Part shown: positions 23,501-32,500 of the stretch, in pieces
How the letters are laid out: every line of letters starts with the position of its first letter
Position numbering within the stretch: the stretch's first letter is position 1
NCBI RefSeq assembly: GCF_963678635.1
Contig: NC_087064.1
Location: forward strand, 5,740,411-5,804,410
Direction: 5' to 3'
DNA from: Symsagittifera roscoffensis
Taxonomy: Eukaryota > Xenacoelomorpha > Acoela > Convolutidae
DNA length: 64,000 nucleotides
Program-made: the position numbers and the translations under genes
The notes under the pieces: generated by a model
Told to the model about the DNA's origin: nothing
The model's input: only the letters and a program-made list of their open reading frames with translations
The model's database searches: none

Positions 23501-26500
23501 GAACTTTGTGACAAGTCGGCGTTCGACTGCTGCAATGAGAGGTTTGACTGAAGATGGAGGTGAGTTCCATGGGCAGTTTGAGTTCCAAGAGTTTCTGTTT
23601 TTTGTTGATGAATGCGATGATCCAAGGTATTGGCGTCGCTGTTAGATCCGGGGCGAAGTAGGAGTCCTGAATTGTCCTGGGCGGAATTTGATCTGTGGTT
23701 TGAAGTAGCGTTTAAGCTTGCTGGCAATCCTGAAAATTGTGGCAAATCGTCCGGGGTGTCCTGGTCTATGGTGACGTTTTGTGTAGTGGTACTACGGGTT
23801 AAACTTTCCGTTTGGCGTCGAAGGGGAAGATTTTTCAAGGCTTGTCGTATTATTGAAGGCGTCGAGACGTTGCTGGCTACTCGTGATGAGTTTAAAGAAG
23901 ACGTGGCAGTGTTGTTGAGGGTACGCTCGTATCGTTTTGATCGTAGTTGGATCGTTCGGTACAAAACTTTCAAAGTTTTCAATCGTTCAATGATTGAGTC
24001 TTGCTGGTCCGTTCCGGTGTGTATTATCTTGACTGCTTCGTTATTGGCATCGTCAAGCAAGCTCTTCAATTCCGTTAAGAAATCGTTTATGATCTGTACT
24101 TCGTCGGAATCGCTTATGGCTTGGTTAATTGCTTTTGCTAAAATTTCTACGTCTGTTTCTATGACTTTAAAAACAGCATCATAGGTTGAATTCATTTTTA
24201 ATTGACTTTGTCTCCTAAACTTAATTCACTTTTTGACGTGTCAGACAAAAATGTAAATGGCCAATATGTAATTCCTTTGATTACATGGAACCCTCGCAAT
24301 TGTATTGTAACAAAAAAAAATGATTTTGAGTTTTTTTTTTTCTTTGGAACTTACAATCCAAAAAAAAAATAATAAACTATATGACTGGTTAGTATAAGGA
24401 TGGGTTCGTTGATTTTTCCAACAAAAAAAAACCTTGGTTTCGGTTTCTTTGTTTTAAAAACTATTGGGCGCCAATGACAATGGCAATACTTTTGGGTGAT
24501 TCAGATTCCAATTTCAAATCGTAGTTTAGTTGTTGCTTTTAAATGATTTCTTTCTGATTTTTGAGTTTTGAGTCTTTCAGTTTACTAATTTGGCGGCATA
24601 ATCATGTCAAAAATGTGGTAAAATTAGGTTCGGCAAAGATTAAAGTTCAAATGTCGTAGACACGGGTAAAGGTCACGAAAAACGCGATTGACATGAAGTT
24701 TCAAAAGTGGGTTTAATTTTTCAGGTTTCCCAGCGGAATAACAAATTTACCTATTGATCCATTGTTCTCAAACAGTTCGTACCAAAAACGTGTGTCAATC
24801 ATAATTGTTCTCGGAGCTCAAAGAGCTTAAGGTCATCTGTTTTTTTTTAAAGTTGAGAGTTTTTGAAAAAGTCATTATGTCTGTTGGCTATGTTATTCAA
24901 TTGGGTTAATTTTGGAGAAAAACTGTTCAATATTTTAATTGTTTAATAGTTTTACTAGATTTAAAATGATGTGGTTTTAATTTCTATATAAGCCTAAGGA
25001 CTACTTTTAATGAAACTTTCAAAAATTCAAAATGTCTAAAAATCTGTTCATTTTTTTTCTTTTAAAACACAAAATGGCGTTTTATAGTGAAGACGACTAG
25101 TATTCGAAATGAAATGCACAAAAGATAGAACTGAAAATGTCGTAAAAAAAACGAGAATGAGTTTTAGTTTAAAAAATGGACTTGAATTTTCGAAATTCAG
25201 AGCGGATGTAGAAAATTATTTATTGAACCAGTTTTCTCTAATTGTTTAGGTTTTCGGGAAACTTTTTAATTACGCTTGCGATTAACTGGGTGGTTACTAG
25301 TTACCGCTGGTATATGCTATATTTAGAACTCAAACCATTTGTTATAGAATTGCAGAGTTTCGATACTATTTTTCTGCTATTGATTTTTCGGCTTAATGAT
25401 TGTTGCTCTGTCGGTTTAGTGCTTTTAAGCTCGGTCTATTTTTTTTTCAAATTCTGAAATCCACTTTGCAAACACTTCATTTACCTATCGTGGATTCGGG
25501 CGTTACATGCCATGCAATATTTTCAATACATTATTTTGACGAAAATTTTCGGCTGAGTTTCAGCTAATTGGCATTCCGCTTTATTTCAGTCGGCTTATTT
25601 ACTGAGTTTTTTTCTGTAGATGTCCGGCAATACTTTTGATATCGATAAAACTCTTTCACCTTTTTTGAAAGCCCGTAGTCAACCCCGCTAGGACTTCTTG
25701 GAAAAATTTCAATAAATTTTAGCTCTATATATCGTTCCACATCCTGCGTCAATTGTAACCTTGCTCGAATTTCTGTTTGTTTTTGAGCGTCGTGTTGCAT
25801 TCATCCTATAATTGTTGTATAACTGATTTTTGTAATCCAAAGAGTTTAACCATTGTGTTTGTTTAACAACACCTGTGATTGTGTTTGTCCCATACAAAAC
25901 AGTAAAATAGTCCGGAAAAGTATGAAATTAAACCGAAAAACCAGTGCAATACAAAACAGTCTGAAAAACAGTTTATAATTTTTTAAAAGTCGGAAGGCCG
26001 AGAATTGTCTTTGGTTCAGACAACAAAATAGTGACCGCCGCAGTCGCGCCAACGTGTTTCGAGCTTGCCAACAGAAGGTAGGACTCTATACGAAACATAG
26101 AGCCCGTTATTGCGGCGACGCAAGCGCAACATGCCCACTGGCGGCACGTTTTGGGAAGAAAATCAGGTTGCGACTTCGAGAAAACATTTAAATTATTATG
26201 AGTATCTGATAAATGCTTTTCCAAACTATAATAGAATTCCTTTCTGACTAATTCAGATGAGGTACTGAAAGATTGATACTGTGAAGTTGACAAGTGGAAA
26301 GTTTTGTTTTTATGTTTTATGTGACTGTGATATCAAATCAGTCAAACAGATGGTAAATATGACATAAGTCACTTTTTCTTTAATTGACTATTTAACATAA
26401 AAATTTATGCTAAGTAGCTAGTTACTTGTCTTAAGTAACAAATTGAAAATTGTTACATAATTGAATCATAAAAACTAGCATCTTTTCCACAAGTGCCTCT

Positions 26501-29500
26501 TTTGAAATTCGATAAATATGCTCAAAAATAGCCTTGAAGTGTTTATGTTTTAGCCATTTAAAATTAAACGAGCAAACTATTCATAATTTTCCATATAACA
26601 ACTTCGTAATCTTGAGGACTCAACTTATGTTTTGTCTAGCAATTTTTGGTGTACATATCGACCGAAATGCATGAAAACATTTTTTTTCATCTTTTTCAAA
26701 TTTCCATCTAATTTCTATTTAGGCTCAAAATATCATTACCTCAGCTCAATATCTTACTAAGCATCTAGATTGTTTTTGGAAATTTAATCTGAAATACCCT
26801 GTAACTCACATTAAGTTCAGAGTAATTCTAGCCTTCTCTCTATATGTTACCTAATATGAGGAAAACGATCTGGAATTTTGAGGTTTAATTAGTGGTAACC
26901 GAATGATTTGAGGGGATATCAGTGCAGGATCGGAGCTAAGGTTCAAGCATCTTGCTGTTATTTCACTCCAATTTGTTATAAAAATTGAAGATATGCAATA
27001 AAATGGGTAGAAATGAACTTGAGTTTGAACTTGAAATTGAACTTGAATTTTTTGGTGATTTTCACAATCAAAATTTACCCAAATGGCATGTTATAGAACG
27101 CAGACGTGAATAGTCATATTGTTAGTGCATATAACCAAGATTTGAAAGCTTGCTTCCAAATAACTGAGAAAACTTATCGTAAAAACCTTCTATTAACACT
27201 TAATTGAAGGTTTTATAAAAAAAAATCTGAAAAGTATATTCCAGAAAAAAAAAATGTCAACCATTGATTGATGTTGCAATTATTTGCTTTTCTGAATTTA
27301 ATTTTAAATTTTGTCTTCGAAAAAATTGGTTCTATGAAAAACAATTGCACGACATTTTTGTCACTATTTCCTTCGTGCGTTTTGGGGCTTATGTAATTTG
27401 AGAACCAAACATTTTTCGGAGGATGATTTTCTGAAATTTGATCTTATGCTCGTTTTCTAAGCAGAGCTCTCATTAAGCTTCCGATAGAGTAGTAATATTG
27501 TCAAAAATTATTACTATATTTGAAATCATCAGAATCAAAATAAGTGAAGCTGATTTATTGAATTCAATTTATTGAATTCAATAGTTAGATTAATACAGCG
27601 TTTTGTACTGAATATTTAAGATGAAAAACAACTGTTATCTGGTTTTTTGGCTCCTCAATTTAAAAAAATTACGGGACTTCTGATAAAATCATTTCCTAAA
27701 TTAGACAGTGTTTGAACAGGTATTGCAATATTGACTGAATAATGAGCGTGTTTGCGTTCAAAGTTCAATGTTGCCCAAATATGCATACTGGCACTTTGAA
27801 ATTTGTATTTGCATTTGATTGATAAAAATGGATGTGTGCTTTGGCGAATGTTTAATGTACGAAGAAACTAATTTTAAATTCCTAAAAGTGCCAGCAATTA
27901 TGATGCTTTTTGCATCTGTTTTTAATATCAATATTATTCTTGTAGAAACATGAAAATACGAAAAGTGAAAATTTAAAATTTTGTGAGCCAATGACCCCTG
28001 TCGAACTATTCAACCATTCGACCACCCGCTGTCGTCAAACTAATTTTGAGGGAAGGAAGCTCGCGGCTCTTTTTTTTTACCGAAGACGTATTAAAAAAGA
28101 ATTCGGAAATGTCATTATTAAAAAGAAGTCTGAAATGCCATTTGTGGCCTGGTTTTCAATTTTTTTTTGAAAACTACAACCGCTATCTACAATACTTGAA
28201 AATTCCAATTAAAGGCTGTATAGATGAGCTGTTTTTTAATAAAAAATCAGCCACATCAAGAAATTTACAGGTCCACTCATAAGTTCGGGGTTTATTTTTT
28301 GGTGAGATATTCTATGGAGATCTAACATTTCACTTGAATTTCCACAAAAAGAAAAACTAATGGCTGATATTGGTATCATATCATAGGCGAAAAATGAAAA
28401 TAATACCAGTCTGTATATTAACAAAAAGCAAAACCGCAGCTGCACGTCTAGCCAAACAGCTTTCCCTTTCGCTTCTTAGAGTCCTGTGTATGTGTTGGAT
28501 GTTTTCATTTTTAGAAACGGCACTGCCTTCACCCGTAAGATCGAGGCGTTCTTCGCCTAAATCCCAAAGGAACTCAATGGTTCCTGTTATTACGGAACCG
28601 GAAAAGCCGGCGCCTCGCCGAGGCAGGGCTAGCATCCCGTGGGCGGACTCTTTGCCCTTGTTGTCCCAAGTGGCGCTGACGCGATCACCCGCGAGGAAAA
28701 GTACGGTTCTTTTCCACCCCCCCCCCCCTCTCCTCCCCTCGCCAATAAAAATGTGAACAAATTTGCAAGTTCTCCATTTTCACGTTACTGAAACTTTATA
28801 TGTTAGCTAAATGCGTGCTATTACGATGCAAGATATGAAAAACAGTGGTTTTCAGAATAGATAATTGGTAATTGGTTCACAATGCAAACTTTACACCATA
28901 ATGATAAGTTAAACTTAGTGTTTGCAAATGGCAGTTTAACCGGGGGAGTGGAAAAGAGCCATTATTAAGACTAAATGTGCACTTAATTATACCACGATCC
29001 ATCAATCAAAACAGGGAACTTTTTGACGCCACTAATATTGCACCAAAAAACCAACCTATTTCGTTCTGGATTTCTATGCGATGAAAAAGAAACATAGTTG
29101 CTGATTTCAGCAAGTTAAACTTGAAAAATTATGACAAGTTTCCTATTTTGTGTTAAATTCATGGTTTTAATACGATTGTTTAGCTGCTAGATATGTTCTG
29201 TTTCCCTTTTAAATCCCTGAACTTTCCCAAAATTGTCTGATTAATCAAGTGCCTTATAAACGGTTACTAGATGTTTTACTGTAAACAACTTCTTTAATTT
29301 TCTCTAAGTTTCAACAGCAGCTGTTGGCATGCTCAATGTCGCAAAATATCCACAATAATCATCTATCTGTTTACACTTGCAATCAGCTTGGTGTATTATT
29401 ACGAACCTTCTTTTTTTCTGACCTAACTCGCAAATGAAAGTGTTCACTTGTTTGAAAATTTCACTGTAGTATTGGAAATTGCATACATCAGTTCTCTGCT

Positions 29501-32500
29501 CTAGTTGCGGCTTGTGTTTGGTACCTATTAAGCGTTCGTGGCTGAGTGGTTAGTGTGTGAGACTCTTAATCTTTTGGTCGATGGTTCGAATCTCAGACAT
29601 AGCTGGTTTTTTAGTTATTCGAGGCTTATTTCTAATTTTTCTTATTGCAGTTTATAGAGCTGCTTTTTTGTCGTGTTCTCGCAAGTGTTTGTGAAGCGAA
29701 GCTTCGCCTCTGTGTTTATAAATGCCTTTTTCGTTGTTTCACTCCCAAAATAGCTTTTTAGTTGTGTTTCTTATTTGCACAATAATATTTCTTTTTTTCA
29801 CTATGCTGCGGGGCTTCCGTATGGAAAATATTTTTGTTCTATTTCGAAATGTTTCTTCACTTCTTGCCATTTTCTGTCTTTTTGTTTTGCAAATGATGCG
29901 ATGATTGTATATTAGTATTTCTCGAAAATTTAAAATTGGTTTCCGCTGAACAATTCGCTAGAATTCAATCTGAAAAGCTTGATACGCTTCGAAATCAGTT
30001 TTTGTCCTGAATTTTACATTTTTACTGTAAATTTTGTAATTGCTGTCGCTTCTTTACCAATGAATACTATAGGTTCCTTTATAAGAGAGTTCACATGACT
30101 TCATCTTACTTTCCGAAAAATTATCCAAGCTACTACCACTTTTGGTGATGTTTGGTCATTAGCTCTTAGCAAATGGCGCAAAAATTGAGATTGATTTTTA
30201 TTTCAAAAAATAATTTTTTTTCAGAATTCCCTGCAGAATAAAAAAAAACACTTTTTGGCCAAACACAAGTGTCAATTAGCGAAGTGAAAAAATCTAGTTA
30301 GGCTGCGTCGTTCTTTGTTGTTAACGCGCACATTTAATCTTTTGCTGTTTAAGAGTAAAGAATGTAGTGAAGACTCCTATATAGGTCCTGCTGATTTTTT
30401 TTTGTTTTTTTTTTCAGGAAAAGTCTTAAAAGTCTCTAATAACTACAGATGTGCATTCATACATATTGATGCATTTATGAATGCACTTAGGTATATATGC
30501 ACTTTTTGAGTTCAATTGAAATTCATCTGCTGAAAGTGGCGTAAATAGCACTCTCCAAATGCGAACGTGGAATTGGCGCAAAAATACGTGAAAGTATTGT
30601 TTTGAAAATGGAATTTAATCTTTAGATTTCCAGTTGAATAAAAACTTTAGCTGCACTAGTGGACAAATTTCAGTGCAAATTCAGGTTTCTAATCTTTAAA
30701 ATACCTGTTTTTAATGTCCATTTTGGACAACATTTACTGCAAAGTTCAGTTAAACTTACATAGACTAAGAGTAAATGATGAGAGCTACCATCTATGAAAC
30801 TATCAAAATTTAGTTTCAAAGACTTACCAATGTAAGTGTTCTGAAAATGCCAGTGTTCCTTATATGCACTAAGATTTTAAGTTCGCGTGTAAAAGTAAGA
30901 AGCGTCGGAATTTAGTAAAGTTTCACACTGATTGCTTCCATTTTCTCGCTGAGAATGTTTCACGTCGCATGAAAGATTTTTTTTACTCCGCTTATTCGAG
31001 AAAGAGTTCACTACGATGCGAAACTTAGTGCAGTCGAGGAAAACTGGCATTTTCAGACCCGGTTTTCATTGGTAAGTCTTTGAAACTTAATTTTGATAGT
31101 TTCATAGATAGTAGCTCTGATCATTTGCTCTTAGTCTATGCAAAAGTTTTACTGAATTTCGAAGTAAATGTTGTCCAAAGTGGACATTGAAAACAGGCAT
31201 TTTAGAGAGTAAAAACCTGAATTTGCGCTTAATTTTGTCTGACTACTAGTGTATTGATCCAGCTTTATCTAGTTGTGTTAATGTTATCAAAAAAGCGCCC
31301 ATCATAAATTATTCTAGAAATTCAAAGAGTTTAAAGGGCATCTATTTTCTTTGAAATTCGAAAGTTGAGATTTTTCAATAAAATTGGTTTTTTTTATGTT
31401 TTCTTGCGTTCATTACTCTTTTCCAATCTTCAATTGGCTATATTTGATGATTTCTTGAATTTCACTTCAAGTCGATTTGATAACAGGATTACGTTCTCCC
31501 ATAAACAAGTGCTCATGGCGCAAAAACGTGTTTGATTTGTTTTTACTTGCGAAAGCAAATGACTTGTCGAAAGTGGATTTCACTTTATAGAATTCCCAGC
31601 GGAGTAAAAACATCACCAGATTAATTCAAATTTTAGAAGTGAGTTATTTTAATGAAAAAAGCCAATCTCAAAAAGGTGTTGAAATTTTAAATCAAAAAGC
31701 GTAGAAAAATGTTCAAAGAAGTCAATAATTTTTCACTGTTTTTTTTTACTTCCCTGACATTGCTCCAACTGTCTATTGGCTATGCTCTAAGTTGAATTTA
31801 TCATTCAGTTTCTTTATTATAGATAGCTGCTCTTCATTTTATGTATCAGATTTGTGTTGTTAGAAAAATGTGTTAATTGTTAGAACTCCTTCATAAAAAC
31901 GAAAATAACAACTGAACCGACATTCTCAGTTGGTTCTGTGAACATCATAGAAACTGCTGAAAGATGTAAACGTTCCTGTCAGGAAATGTACCTTAATAAA
32001 TGAGAAACATGATTCTATGTTTCTGATTTCTTCAAAAGTTTCACTCAATATTATCATTGAGCCCATTTTTTTTGTTTTCCTTGATCGCAATGAATGGAAT
32101 ACCTAGTTGCCGGGTAATGGAGTATTGCGATATACCCTTCAATATTGCGTTTGGGGCTTGTTTTGGAGTTTTATATATTCGACTATTACAGCTGTACTTT
32201 TTGTTGCACCTTTGACCTACACTAACTGACTGTTCTAGATGTTTTCTATATAATTTGACTTGCATTGCAGCACTTTCTTCCTCTTCTTCTAAAGTCATTA
32301 CATAGAATAAAGAAAGTGATGATCAAGCATCCTAATTGTACAGAACACTTGACGTACGAGTGGTGCACTAAAATTATTGACCTTTTCGAAAAACAGGGAC
32401 CCTAATTGTACCGGAAAGGTATGTTACCAACTGGATTAATTGTCTGTTTATATTAGAATCTTTTTGGTAATTAAATACAGCTATAATAATTATTTAGCGT

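Larger units (their letters stand above)
17358..24662 (-). mobile_element. BEL/Pao LTR retrotransposon, apparently intact
   Basis: A complete 7,305-bp element in cnnm intron 5, antisense to the gene. The 188-bp LTRs (17358-17545, 24475-24662) begin TGACAATGG and end GTAGACA, and I see no difference between them. It is flanked by the 5-bp direct repeat CGGGT (17353-17357, 24663-24667). One 2,177-codon ORF without stops encodes Gag-Pol. Next to the 5' LTR (24474 leftwards) the minus strand reads TTGGCGCCCAATAG, a primer binding site of the TGGCGCC (tRNA-Lys-like) type. The sequence before the 3' LTR is not clearly purine-rich. Features together indicate a young insertion. Confidence 0.97.

Noticed and set aside
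17666-24184. Many ORFs of 60-184 codons opposite or within the BEL polyprotein
   Set aside because: Shadow frames of the 2,177-codon Gag-Pol ORF; none has its own domain signatures.
28381-28756. 84- and 128-codon ORFs over the GC-rich island
   Set aside because: Both strands are open because of base composition; no homology recognised.
32041-32298. 85-codon minus ORF with [19 protein letters not shown], faintly like a pogo/psq helix-turn-helix
   Set aside because: Too short and too weak, no flanking transposase or inverted repeats seen.
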